Shown here piece after piece: positions 46,677 to 54,859 of a DNA stretch of 64,000 nt (within the stretch, counting starts at the first letter, position 1; each line of letters opens with the position of its first letter). The notes beneath the pieces were generated by a model that saw nothing but the letters and a program-made list of their open reading frames with translations, had not been told where the DNA came from and searched no databases. Source of the stretch: Akkermansia massiliensis (GTDB lineage: Bacteria; Verrucomicrobiota; Verrucomicrobiia; Verrucomicrobiales; Akkermansiaceae); NCBI RefSeq assembly GCF_018847375.1, contig NZ_CP072036.1:1426001-1490000 (forward strand), given 5' to 3'. The position numbers and the translations under genes are program-made.

Positions 46677-47672
46677 ATGGATACTTCTTCCCGGAAAACG
46701 GCTCTCGTTGTGTTGTTCAACCACCAGTATGACCGCAACATTCCGGTAATCAGGGAGATTTATTCAAGGCGTTTTTCCGGGCTGCTTCAATTAATGCCCT
46801 ATTACAGGGGGGACGCTCCGGACGTATGTTCCGTATTCGGCAATTCATTCCAGTTTTATAATTATATTTTACAGGCCCGGGAAAGAATCAGGAATCTGGA
46901 TGGCGATTATATTCTCATCATCGGAGACGACCTGCTCCTGAATCCCCGGTTTGACGAGTTTTCCACGCCGTCCCTGCTGGGAATCCATGGGGAGGATACG
47001 TGCTACCTGGACGGTTTTGTGGATGTCTCCCTGCCGGTGTGCTACCGTGGAACGGTGGAGGCCCACCGTTTTTCCACGGCTCCCGCCGGCATTGATGCGG
47101 ACAGCGTCAACAAGAATGTTCCGCCGTACGGGGAAGCCCGTCAGATTTTGAAATCCAGGAACCTCATGCAGCATGACGAGCTGTCCCGCGTGCGCATGTT
47201 CCTGCCCAAGTGGAATCCCGGCGGCGGCATCCATGCCAACTGGAAGGTGCTGAAGGGCAGAATCTGGCATCTGCTGAACCACTGGAAGCACCGGATCAAA
47301 AAGTACCGGTATTCCTATCCCGTCGTCTTCGGTTATTCGGACATCGTGTGCATTCCGAAAGGGAAGTTTGACGATTTTTGCCGCATCCTTGAGGTATTTT
47401 CCGCATGGAACATGTTTGTGGAGCTTGCTATTCCCACAGCCTTGCAGCTCCTTCCCGGAACGCGGCTGGCTACGCTGGAAGACACGCAGTACAAGTCCGG
47501 AAACGTCTGGTTCCCGCAGGATCCGGAACATTTTGAGGCCATGAATGCCGTCATTGATGGGCTGGTGTCCTCTTCCGGCGGAGACCTGGGCAAATTGCTT
47601 GCCTCCTTTCCGCAGGAATACCTGTACCTCCATCCCGTGAAATTGTCCAAATTCGGTGCGCGTGGTCTTTAA
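46677..47672 (+). CDS. Putative glycosyltransferase-like protein, unknown family
   Basis: The 331-residue soluble protein starts MDTSSRKTALVVLFNHQYDRNI and contains YILIIGDDLLLNP near residue 85, an Asp-Asp pair after a hydrophobic strand that resembles the metal-binding DxD of GT-A glycosyltransferases. I do not recognise a named family. The start at 46677 is preferred over one 16 codons upstream, which falls in spacer-like DNA. It is 21 bases ahead of the FAD-binding gene, and the two with the 49.3-kb gene look like a surface-glycan cluster. Confidence 0.65.
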   Translation: MDTSSRKTALVVLFNHQYDRNIPVIREIYSRRFSGLLQLMPYYRGDAPDVCSVFGNSFQFYNYILQARERIRNLDGDYILIIGDDLLLNPRFDEFSTPSLLGIHGEDTCYLDGFVDVSLPVCYRGTVEAHRFSTAPAGIDADSVNKNVPPYGEARQILKSRNLMQHDELSRVRMFLPKWNPGGGIHANWKVLKGRIWHLLNHWKHRIKKYRYSYPVVFGYSDIVCIPKGKFDDFCRILEVFSAWNMFVELAIPTALQLLPGTRLATLEDTQYKSGNVWFPQDPEHFEAMNAVIDGLVSSSGGDLGKLLASFPQEYLYLHPVKLSKFGARGL

Positions 47673-47693
47673 TCCATTGATTTTCTTTATTCC

Positions 47694-48953
47694 ATGATGA
47701 AATATGCTGTGATCGGAGCCGGAGTTTCCGGATTGTCCATGGCCGGAATGCTCTTGAAAAAGGGGTATGAGGTGGTGGTTTACGAGAAGGACAGCCGCCC
47801 CGGCGGCCTAGTCAAGTGCGCGGAGGTGCAGGGCAATTTGTACCACCTGGTAGGCGGTCATGTGTTCAATTCCCGGCGGCAGGAGGTATTGGACTGGTTC
47901 TGGTCCCGGTTTGACAAGGAGCGTGATTTTGTTTCCGCCCGCCGCCGTGCCGTCATTTCCCTGGAGGGCGGGGCTGTGGTGGATTATCCCATTGAGAACC
48001 ATCTCGACCAGTTTCCGGAGGCCGTCCGTTCCTCCATTGTCCATGAACTGCTGGAGCTTTACAGGAATCCCCCTGCGAAACCCAGTTTCCTGGGAGAATT
48101 TTTCCGGAACCGTTTCGGGAAGACCCTGAACGACCTTTATTTCACGCCCTACAACAACAAGGTGTGGCGGCAGGACATCAACGGAATCGCCATGGACTGG
48201 CTGGAAGACAAGCTGCCCATGCCGACCGTGGCGGAAATCCTGTTGAATAACATTGGTCGCGTCAATGAAAGCGCCATGGTGCACAGCTCCTTCTTTTATG
48301 CAAAGCGCGGCGGCTCCCAGTTCCTGGCGGATACGCTGGCGCGCGGCCTGAAGGTCAGGTACCGGGCGGAGGCTGCGGACATCCGTGCGCAGGATGGAAA
48401 ATGGCTCGTGCAGGGAGAATTGTTTGACCGGGTTGTTTTTACAGGGAATGCCAGGCAGCTTGCGGACTGCTTTCCCGGCGTGGATGAACTCCGTCCGTTC
48501 CTTCCCCAAATTTCGGCATTGCGCTCCCACGGCACCACCTCCGTGCTGTGCCGGATTGACCCCAACGGCTATAGCTGGATTTACATGCCCTCCCCGGACC
48601 ACCGTTCCCACCGCATCATCTGCACGGGGAATTTTTCCAGGAACAACAATAACGGAGACATTACCACCGCCACCATTGAGTTTTCCGAGCAAATGACGGA
48701 AGAGGAAATCAGGCGGCAGTTGGAGCTTATTCCCTTTTCACCCTCCTACCTGGCCCATCACTGGGAGGAATACACCTATCCCGTGCAGGATGCGTCCAGC
48801 CGCGCCCTGATCCGGGAGCTGAAGGAGCGCCTGGAACCCAGGGGCATTTACCTGCTGGGGCGTTTTGCGGAGTGGGAATATTACAACATGGATGCGGCCA
48901 TCGGCGCCGCCATGGACCTGGACAAGAGGCTGGACGCGGAGCTTCAGCCATAA
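47694..48953 (+). CDS. FAD-dependent NAD(P)-binding-fold oxidoreductase, UDP-galactopyranose mutase-like
   Basis: The 419-residue protein opens with the dinucleotide-binding VIGAGVSGLSMAGMLLKKGYEVVVYEKDSRPGG, the pattern of NAD_binding_8 flavoproteins. A segment VDYPIENHLDQFP and a block KTLNDLYFTPYNNKVWRQDINGIAMDW resemble UDP-galactopyranose mutase and related sugar-pathway amine oxidase-fold proteins, in which family members act on nucleotide sugars. Substrate is inferred from neighbours only. It is co-oriented with the 46.7-kb gene. Confidence 0.75.
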   Translation: MMKYAVIGAGVSGLSMAGMLLKKGYEVVVYEKDSRPGGLVKCAEVQGNLYHLVGGHVFNSRRQEVLDWFWSRFDKERDFVSARRRAVISLEGGAVVDYPIENHLDQFPEAVRSSIVHELLELYRNPPAKPSFLGEFFRNRFGKTLNDLYFTPYNNKVWRQDINGIAMDWLEDKLPMPTVAEILLNNIGRVNESAMVHSSFFYAKRGGSQFLADTLARGLKVRYRAEAADIRAQDGKWLVQGELFDRVVFTGNARQLADCFPGVDELRPFLPQISALRSHGTTSVLCRIDPNGYSWIYMPSPDHRSHRIICTGNFSRNNNNGDITTATIEFSEQMTEEEIRRQLELIPFSPSYLAHHWEEYTYPVQDASSRALIRELKERLEPRGIYLLGRFAEWEYYNMDAAIGAAMDLDKRLDAELQP

Positions 48954-49266
48954 GGGCGCCCCCCGCGGACGCGGGAATATAAGAAAGACTTTTATCGGCA
49001 AGTATCCGGCCAACGCTGTGGATTGTTAATCCGCTGTCAATGGAAAATTTTAACGGAGAACGAATTCCAGATATTTGACGTGTAATAAAAAAGATTTTCC
49101 ATCATCCCCGTAGGATGGCCTGAACAGACAACTTTTTCAGGGTTATATTTTTACAGGTCCTCTTTTATTTTCTCCAAACAAGCGGATTAACAACTCGCTA
49201 GAAAGGGCGTGCAGAAAGCATGGCCCATGTTCTACCCGGCCATGCGTTTACCCGGAATCAACGCGC
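48954..49266 (+). other. Intergenic region before the 49.3-kb gene
   Basis: About 310 bases, AT-rich from 49040 to 49190, with no supported gene. TTGACG at about 49076 is promoter-like, but I could not place a good -10 element at the right distance. Confidence 0.4.
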
Positions 49267-50157
49267 ATGGCTATTCGTTATTGTTCTTTCGCGACACGCG
49301 GCTACCGCTGGCGGCAGTGGATGCGGATGACAAGTTTAAAGCTGGCGGAGCCTTCCGTGGAATTGTCTTTCTGGAATCTTGGCCGCCTGCTGTCCGCAGG
49401 CATCAGGCGCGAAGTGCCCTGGTTTGACCCTCATTTGCATGGGGCTGGTTACTGGTGCTGGAAACCCTTCATCATGCTCAGGGAACTGGAAAGCCTGCAG
49501 GAAGGGGACTATTTGCTTTACACGGATGCGGGGCGTCCGCCGGGAACGCTTTTCCGCCATTCAGTACAGCCTCTTGTCCAATGGCTGGAGGAGAAGGGGC
49601 AGGATATCCTGCCGGGAGTGAATATCTCCTATTACACGGGAGATTTGTCAAGGTGGTGCAAGCAGAGCGTTTTTGACGCATTGAATCTGGATATCAGGGA
49701 TTTCGAGCATAGCCCCCTGATTCAGCCGACTCCGTGTTTCCTGAAAAAATCGGAAGAAAGCGTCCGGATTCTTCGTGAATGGATGGAACTATGCCGGCAG
49801 TTCAGCCTGGTGTCTTCCCCGACTCCGGAGGAAAAAAGCCGCTGCCGTGACAATTTTGCGGACCATACGCATGACCAGACGCTGTGGTCGCTTGTTGCGG
49901 CCATGAACCATCTGGATTGCCTTTATTCCGGGAAGGGAGTCATCCATCTTGACGGGAGGCAGCCCTTTTTACGGCACCCCGGATTTGATGATAAGGATCC
50001 GGACTTCTTTTTGGGAGAGCTTGGAGCGGAGAGGGTGGAAAGGCCTTTGCTTACCTTTCTCTCCGGCGTTCACCAGGGGATTGCTTTTTGCGAGAAGGCC
50101 GTGAATAAATTGTCCAAGATCGCCGGATTGGGGCCCCTCAAAGGTTTTTACGGGTAA
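49267..50157 (+). CDS. Putative glycosyltransferase-like protein
   Basis: The 296-residue protein contains GYWCWKPFIMLRELESLQEGDYLLYTDAG near residue 60; an aromatic GYW.WKP block followed by a YxDAG acidic strand is seen in polysaccharide-type glycosyltransferases with a GT-A core. Further conserved-looking residues are THDQTLWSLVA near residue 200. The nucleotide-sugar donor is unknown. It has no signal peptide and is convergent with the sulfatase gene, sharing a bidirectional terminator. Confidence 0.65.
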   Translation: MAIRYCSFATRGYRWRQWMRMTSLKLAEPSVELSFWNLGRLLSAGIRREVPWFDPHLHGAGYWCWKPFIMLRELESLQEGDYLLYTDAGRPPGTLFRHSVQPLVQWLEEKGQDILPGVNISYYTGDLSRWCKQSVFDALNLDIRDFEHSPLIQPTPCFLKKSEESVRILREWMELCRQFSLVSSPTPEEKSRCRDNFADHTHDQTLWSLVAAMNHLDCLYSGKGVIHLDGRQPFLRHPGFDDKDPDFFLGELGAERVERPLLTFLSGVHQGIAFCEKAVNKLSKIAGLGPLKGFYG

Positions 50158-50201
50158 GGCCGGGGTGGAATAGCCGTTACCGGGGCGGGATACGCAGGGA
50201 A

Positions 50202-50230
50202 TAAAAAGGCGCCGGAATCTTCCGGCGCCT
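50202..50230. terminator. Bidirectional terminator between glycosyltransferase-like and sulfatase genes
   Basis: A stem of 10-11 bp (AGGCGCCGGAA at 50207-50217 with its complement at 50220-50230) is followed on the minus strand by TTTTTA, fitting the sulfatase gene that ends at 50257. It can also serve the convergent plus-strand gene. Confidence 0.85.
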
Positions 50231-50256
50231 GGGAAAAGTTCCGCTGGAACGGCTTC

Positions 50257-51915
50257 CTACCAGGAAGCGTCAAATTTGGGGATGGGCGTTCCCTTTCCTC
50301 CGGGGCAGTTTTCCGGTACCTTGTACGCCTTGCGGAGTTCGTTGTAGCGCTTCTTGAGCTGTTCCACGGTGGACTTGTAGGCGGGATCGTCAATGACGTT
50401 CTTCATCTGCATGGGGTCCTTCTTCATGTCAAAGAGCATCCATTCGTCACTGGTCCAGATGTAGGAGAGCGTGTAGCGGTCCGTCCGGATGCCGTCGTGG
50501 CGCGGGGCGTTGTGTTCGCCGGGATTCTCGTAGAAACAGTAGTAGATGGCGTCCCTCCAGTTGTCCGGCTTCTTGCCCGTGAAGGCCGTGGGAAGCAGGG
50601 AAACGCCCTGGAAGGTGCTCATGTTTTCCGGGGTGTCTGCTCCTGCCGCGGAAACGATGGTGGGAGCGTAGTCGATGTTCTGCACCATGGTGGTGTTGCG
50701 GATGCCCGCGGGAATTTTGCCGGGCCATCTCATGATGAGGGGCATGCGGAGCGATTCCTCAAAAATCCAGCGCTTGTCGTACATGCCGTGTTCGCCCATG
50801 TAGAAGCCCTGGTCGCCGCAGTAGATGACCAGCGTGTCTTTGGAAAGGCCTTCCTTGTCCAGGTATTTCATGAGGCGTCCGATGCTGTCGTCCACGGAAA
50901 GCAGGCAGCCCAGGTAGTCTTCCATGTAGGCGTGCCATTTCCATTCCGCGAAGGCTTTCGGGTCTTTCAGCTTCCCGGATTTCATGCCGTCCACCAGGGA
51001 CTTGGTGCGCTTGGCGTAGTAGTTCGTCCAGGTTTTCTTTTCTTCCGGGGTCATACGGTTCAGTTCGCCCAGGTCCCAGCCGTAGCCGGGGGAGACGATG
51101 CTCTTGCGCATGTCTTCCGGCACCTGGTCCTTGAGCACCTTGAGGTCAGAATAAATCGCCATGTGCCTGGCTACGGTCTGCTGGTTTTTCTTCAGGAATT
51201 CCGGGCGGTTGGCGTAGTCATCATGGAAGTTGGCGGGCGGCGTCAGCTTGGACGTGTTTACCTTGCCCAGATGGCGCAGGGCGGGGCACCAGGCGCGGTG
51301 AGGAGCCTTGTGGCCTACGACGAGAAGGAAAGGCTTGTCCTTGTCCCGGTTTTCCAGCCATTGGATGGATTTGTCCGTGACCACGTCCGTGGCGTAGCCG
51401 GGGAAGCGCTTCGTCTGGCGCTTCCCGTTCGGCTTGAGGCTGATGAAATCCGGATTGTAGTAACTGCCCTGGCCGGGGAAGATTTCCCACGTGTCAAAGC
51501 CGGTGGGGTCTGATTCCAGATGCCATTTGCCGAACAGGCCCGTCTGGTAGCCGGCTTTTTGCAGCATCTTCGGGTAGGTGGGCTGGGAGCCGTCCAGCGG
51601 CCTCTGGCCGTTGAAGACGAAGCCGTTCATGTGGGAGTGTCTTCCGGTCAGGATGCAGGCGCGGGAGGGTCCGCACAGGGAGTTGGCGCAGTAGCTGCGG
51701 TCAAAGACCATGCCTTGCCTGCCCAGCTTGTTGAAGTTGGGCAGCGAGACGGGGGAATCGTTCTTGGAGGTGCCCAGCGTCTGGTAGGCGTGGTCGTCCG
51801 TGATGATGAAAAGGATGTTCGGCTTTTTATTCCCCGCAGCCTTGGTCTGGGCTGTGAGGGGAGCTGCCGCCAGCAGGACCAGAGTTCCGGCAATGATGGT
51901 TTTCAAAGGTCTCAT
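50257..51915 (-). CDS. Secreted S1-type sulfatase
   Basis: The 552-residue sulfatase has a signal peptide of about 22 residues and the formylglycine motif C81-G-P-S-R85 followed by ACILTGR, so it needs Cys-to-formylglycine maturation by an anaerobic sulfatase-maturating enzyme. Metal ligands appear as ITDDHAY (Asp40-Asp41) and YCGDQGFYMGEHGMYDKR. In gut Verrucomicrobiota such enzymes remove sulfate from mucin glycans, which the family resemblance (N-acetylglucosamine-6-sulfatase-like S1 members) suggests; the exact linkage is not readable. It is monocistronic. Confidence 0.92.
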   Translation of the reverse strand: MRPLKTIIAGTLVLLAAAPLTAQTKAAGNKKPNILFIITDDHAYQTLGTSKNDSPVSLPNFNKLGRQGMVFDRSYCANSLCGPSRACILTGRHSHMNGFVFNGQRPLDGSQPTYPKMLQKAGYQTGLFGKWHLESDPTGFDTWEIFPGQGSYYNPDFISLKPNGKRQTKRFPGYATDVVTDKSIQWLENRDKDKPFLLVVGHKAPHRAWCPALRHLGKVNTSKLTPPANFHDDYANRPEFLKKNQQTVARHMAIYSDLKVLKDQVPEDMRKSIVSPGYGWDLGELNRMTPEEKKTWTNYYAKRTKSLVDGMKSGKLKDPKAFAEWKWHAYMEDYLGCLLSVDDSIGRLMKYLDKEGLSKDTLVIYCGDQGFYMGEHGMYDKRWIFEESLRMPLIMRWPGKIPAGIRNTTMVQNIDYAPTIVSAAGADTPENMSTFQGVSLLPTAFTGKKPDNWRDAIYYCFYENPGEHNAPRHDGIRTDRYTLSYIWTSDEWMLFDMKKDPMQMKNVIDDPAYKSTVEQLKKRYNELRKAYKVPENCPGGKGTPIPKFDASW

Positions 51916-52002
51916 ATTGCATGGAGGATATAGGATGAAGCCACCGTGTCAATGTCATAGGATTCCTTTTGCCGGGATTTTCCGTTATGATATCATTTTC
52001 CC

Positions 52003-52700
52003 ATGCATTCCTCCCCGTTGGAAGACACGCTGCGTTTGTTCGGCAAGGAGCGGTTCCGCCCCATGCAGCGGGAGCTGATGGAGTGCGCGCTGGCGGGCCG
52101 GTCCTGCATCGGCATTTTGCCTACGGGTTCCGGCAAGAGCCTTTGTTACCAGATTCCGGCAGTGCTGGGAGACGGGGTGACGGTGGTGGTTTCCCCGCTG
52201 ATCGCCCTGATGCGAGACCAGGTGGCCGGGCTGGAAAAGCTGGGCGTGGCCGCGGCCAGGTATGATTCCTCCCTGGCGGAGGAAGAGAAGGGCGCCCTGC
52301 TGGACAGCCTGAAGTCCGGGGCCGTCCGCCTGCTGTTCGCCGCGCCGGAGTCTCTGGAATCCCCGTGGATGCGGCAGGCCATGGAGTTTGTTTCTCCCGG
52401 CTTGTTCGTGGTGGATGAGGCGCACTGCCTCTCGGAGTGGGGGCACAGTTTCCGCCCGGATTACCTGGGGCTTCCCGTTTTTTTTAAAAAGCATGGGTTC
52501 CGGAGCGTTATGGCCCTGACGGCCACGGCTACGGAACGGGTGTGCCGCGACCTGGCCGCCCTGTTTGACGTGCAGGAGGACTGCATCTTCCGCGCCGCGC
52601 CTTACCGGGCGAATATTTTCCGCCAGGCGGAAGTGCTGAAGGAGCAGGATAAAACCGCGCGGCTGGTGCAGTTTTTGAAAGAGGACGGCCAGCGTTCCTC
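52003..52700 (+). pseudogene. recQ: Truncated RecQ DNA helicase (N-terminal RecA domain only)
   Basis: The first 229 or so codons are a normal RecQ N-terminus: FRPMQRELMECALAGRSCIGILPTGSGKSLCYQIP (Walker A), SPLIALMRDQV, VVDEAHCLSEWGHSFRPDY (DEAH and aromatic-rich loop) and ALTATAT. At about 52690, after TARLVQFLKEDGQR, homology stops where family members continue with GIIYC. The frame runs on to 52983, but those residues are the antisense of the convergent glycosyltransferase. The second RecA domain, RQC and HRDC are absent, so helicase activity should be lost. Confidence 0.85.
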
Positions 52701-53810
52701 TTCCTCCAGGGCGGTGCGCAGCGTTTCCGCCAGCGCGTCCGCGGAAGGTTCCCGGGCAATCCAGCCGTTCCGGCCGTGGCTGATGAGCTCCGGCAGGCCG
52801 CCGCGGGGGGTGACGATGACGGGCGTGCCGTGGAGCCATGATTCCAGGACGACCATGCCGAAGGTTTCCTCCCACAGGGAGGGCGCCACGGCCAGTCCGC
52901 AGGCGGCGCGCACGGCGCCCTGTTCCTCATGGGGAATGAACCCGGTCAGGCGGATGGATTCAAGGCGGCGGGAAGCGACGTAGCGCTCCAGTTCCCCGCG
53001 CAGGGGGCCGTCCCCCATCAGGTAGAGGGTGCGGCCGGGAGGGGCAAGGCGTTCCCACGCCTGAACCAGTGGGAGGACGCCTTTTTCCTGCGTAAGGCGT
53101 CCGGCGTAAAGAACGTCCCGGCGGGGGGTGGTTCGGCGGGGGGTGGTTCGGCGGGGGGTGGTTCGGCGGGGGGTGGTTCGGCGGGGGGTGGTTTTTTGCC
53201 GGATGAAGTGGGGGATGACCCTGATTTTGTCCTCCGGTATTCCGGTTTGGATGAGGAGCTCCCGCTGGCGGCGGCTGACGGCGATGTAGGAGGAAAGGCG
53301 GTTCCAGGTGCCCATGCGGCGCGTTTTATATAGCGTAGCGGCCGCCAGGGCGGAATAGGCCGCGCTGCCGCGCCAGCAGGCGTGCAGGACGCCGGGAAGG
53401 TAGTTGCCGTTTTTACAGGAGAAGCAGGGGAAGCCGTCCCGGTAGAATACCCCGTTGAGGCATCCGGCGCGGTAGTTGTGCAGGTAGTGGATGACGGGAA
53501 CGGATTGCTCCAGGGCCAGCCCGTAGACGCAGGGGGACATGGCCGGGAACGTGTTGTGGATGATCCACGCGTCATAGCGGTCTCTGCGCAGGCATTCGCG
53601 CAGCTTTTCCTCCACGTCCCTGTTGCGGAGCATGTAGCGCATTTTCGTCAGCGCGCCGTGGGGGCTCTGGAACAGCTCCGCGGTGGAATAGACAAAGGGG
53701 GTGACGTCCGCCACGGCACGCAGCTCTTCCGTGATGGCGCGGAAGCAGACTTCCTCCCCCCCCACGTCGCCGTAGCGGCTGAAAATATGTAGAATGCGTG
53801 GACGTTGCAT
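52602..53810 (-). CDS. GT4-type glycosyltransferase with 5x TTPRR linker and chimeric 3' end
   Basis: The 402-residue protein has a GT-B fold: N-terminal domain ILHIFSRYGDVGGEEVCFRAIT, and C-terminal domain DVLYAGRLTQEKGVLPLVQAWERL, GDGPLRGELERYV, and the donor-site SLWEETFGMVVLESWLHGTPVIVT with its Glu-x7-Glu pattern. Between the domains lie five copies of Thr-Thr-Pro-Arg-Arg encoded by a 15-bp tandem repeat. The last 26 or so codons (after LEEEERW) are antisense to recQ, so the native C-terminus is lost at the junction near 52690. As few family residues normally lie beyond that point, activity may survive. Confidence 0.85.
   Translation of the reverse strand: MQRPRILHIFSRYGDVGGEEVCFRAITEELRAVADVTPFVYSTAELFQSPHGALTKMRYMLRNRDVEEKLRECLRRDRYDAWIIHNTFPAMSPCVYGLALEQSVPVIHYLHNYRAGCLNGVFYRDGFPCFSCKNGNYLPGVLHACWRGSAAYSALAAATLYKTRRMGTWNRLSSYIAVSRRQRELLIQTGIPEDKIRVIPHFIRQKTTPRRTTPRRTTPRRTTPRRTTPRRDVLYAGRLTQEKGVLPLVQAWERLAPPGRTLYLMGDGPLRGELERYVASRRLESIRLTGFIPHEEQGAVRAACGLAVAPSLWEETFGMVVLESWLHGTPVIVTPRGGLPELISHGRNGWIAREPSADALAETLRTALEEEERWPSSFKNCTSRAVLSCSFSTSAWRKIFAR
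53119..53193 (-). repeat. 15-bp tandem repeat, five copies, in frame
   Basis: Five identical copies of CGGCGGGGGGTGGTT (plus strand) at 53119-53193 encode Thr-Thr-Pro-Arg-Arg repeats in the glycosyltransferase. Because the unit is a multiple of three, gain or loss of copies changes linker length without breaking the frame. Confidence 0.95.
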
Positions 53811-53827
53811 GGCCGCGGCGGAACGGA

Positions 53828-54859
53828 CTATCCCTGGAGTTCCCTCCTGAGCTTCTGGGGATCCTTCAACAGCTCCCTCTGGATGGCTTCCTGCTGCTGG
53901 CGCAGGCGGTCTTCCCGGGACTGGAGGGCTTTTCTCCCGGGGCCTACTTCGGAATTGACGAAGGGGTTGTTATCCCCCCATTTGGACCAGGGGCCGCGGG
54001 GGATGCGGTAGAATTCCACAAAGCGCCAGTGGACGACGGCCGTTCCGCCGGTGATGCCCAGGTAGTCGCGCACGGCGGGGGAGATGTCGATGCCCGCTCC
54101 CTTGTTCTGGGTGTTGACGGGGGGCTTGTCGCCGAAGACATAGGGCCAGTCTTCCGTGGTGAAGGGGCCGCAGTCCTCCCACTGGGCAAAGCAGGAGCGC
54201 TTGTTGTAGACGATCTGCACCCACCTGCCTTTGCAGACGGATTGCCCTTTCCCCGTGTATTCCCGGCGGAACCACGGGATGACGCGTGACGCCTCCGTCT
54301 TGTGCTCTCCCTTGCAAACGTCATTGTAGGGCAGCGCCACGTAAAAAGGATTTTGCCGGGGGACGAACGTTTTCGGGCGGAAGTCCACGGTGCGGCACAC
54401 GGGGTCCGGATTGTCGAAACCGCCGAAGTTTTCCCGCCAGGCGGAGTCCCACGAGCTCTTGTGGTTGGCTACCGGGTTGCGCTCCGTGGAATCCTCCCCC
54501 ACCCAGAAGACCGTGGCGGTGATATTGAGCCGCCAGGGATAGGTGCCGGGGCTCTGTCTGGCCGTCCTGGGAAGGATGCGGGGCTGGGGTGCCGGGCGTT
54601 TGCCGCCCGCGGCCGCGGCGGGCGATTTGACGATGACCCTGGGCAGCGGGTCCCGCTGCGTGGGGGTGATGATGACGGGGCCTTTGGGCCGTCCGGAGCT
54701 GTCCGCCAGGGCGCGGGTTGCGCTCCGGCCCGTCTGGATGTCCGCCCTGGCGGCCCCTGCCGGAGCCAGGGCCAGCAACGCAAGCAGGCATGCGGAAAGG
54801 AAGGAGTTCCCAGCGGAACCCTTCCGGAATGCCTGTTGACGTTGCCAGTGTTTTACCAT
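53828..54859 (-). CDS. Secreted protein with double-psi-barrel-like region
   Basis: The 343-residue protein has an N-terminal signal (about residues 20-40, FLSACLLALLALAPAGAARA), a Pro-rich linker, and a globular part (about 105-290) containing CFAQWEDCGPFTTEDWPYVFG and GAGIDISPAVRDYLGI, a pattern like the DCGP.. and DLS.. segments of RlpA-type double-psi beta-barrels. Four Cys in the globular part suggest disulfides. A charged helical C-terminus follows. Its start overlaps the nadB stop by seven bases, so translation may be coupled. Function unknown; cell-wall association is inference. Confidence 0.7.
   Translation of the reverse strand: MVKHWQRQQAFRKGSAGNSFLSACLLALLALAPAGAARADIQTGRSATRALADSSGRPKGPVIITPTQRDPLPRVIVKSPAAAAGGKRPAPQPRILPRTARQSPGTYPWRLNITATVFWVGEDSTERNPVANHKSSWDSAWRENFGGFDNPDPVCRTVDFRPKTFVPRQNPFYVALPYNDVCKGEHKTEASRVIPWFRREYTGKGQSVCKGRWVQIVYNKRSCFAQWEDCGPFTTEDWPYVFGDKPPVNTQNKGAGIDISPAVRDYLGITGGTAVVHWRFVEFYRIPRGPWSKWGDNNPFVNSEVGPGRKALQSREDRLRQQQEAIQRELLKDPQKLRRELQG

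Noticed and set aside
52701..52983. Continuation of the recQ reading frame to 52983
   Set aside because: These codons are the antisense of the glycosyltransferase C-terminal domain and show no RecQ features.
53119..53193. Regular repeats that could suggest a CRISPR array
   Set aside because: The units are 15 bp, contiguous without spacers and in frame inside a glycosyltransferase gene.
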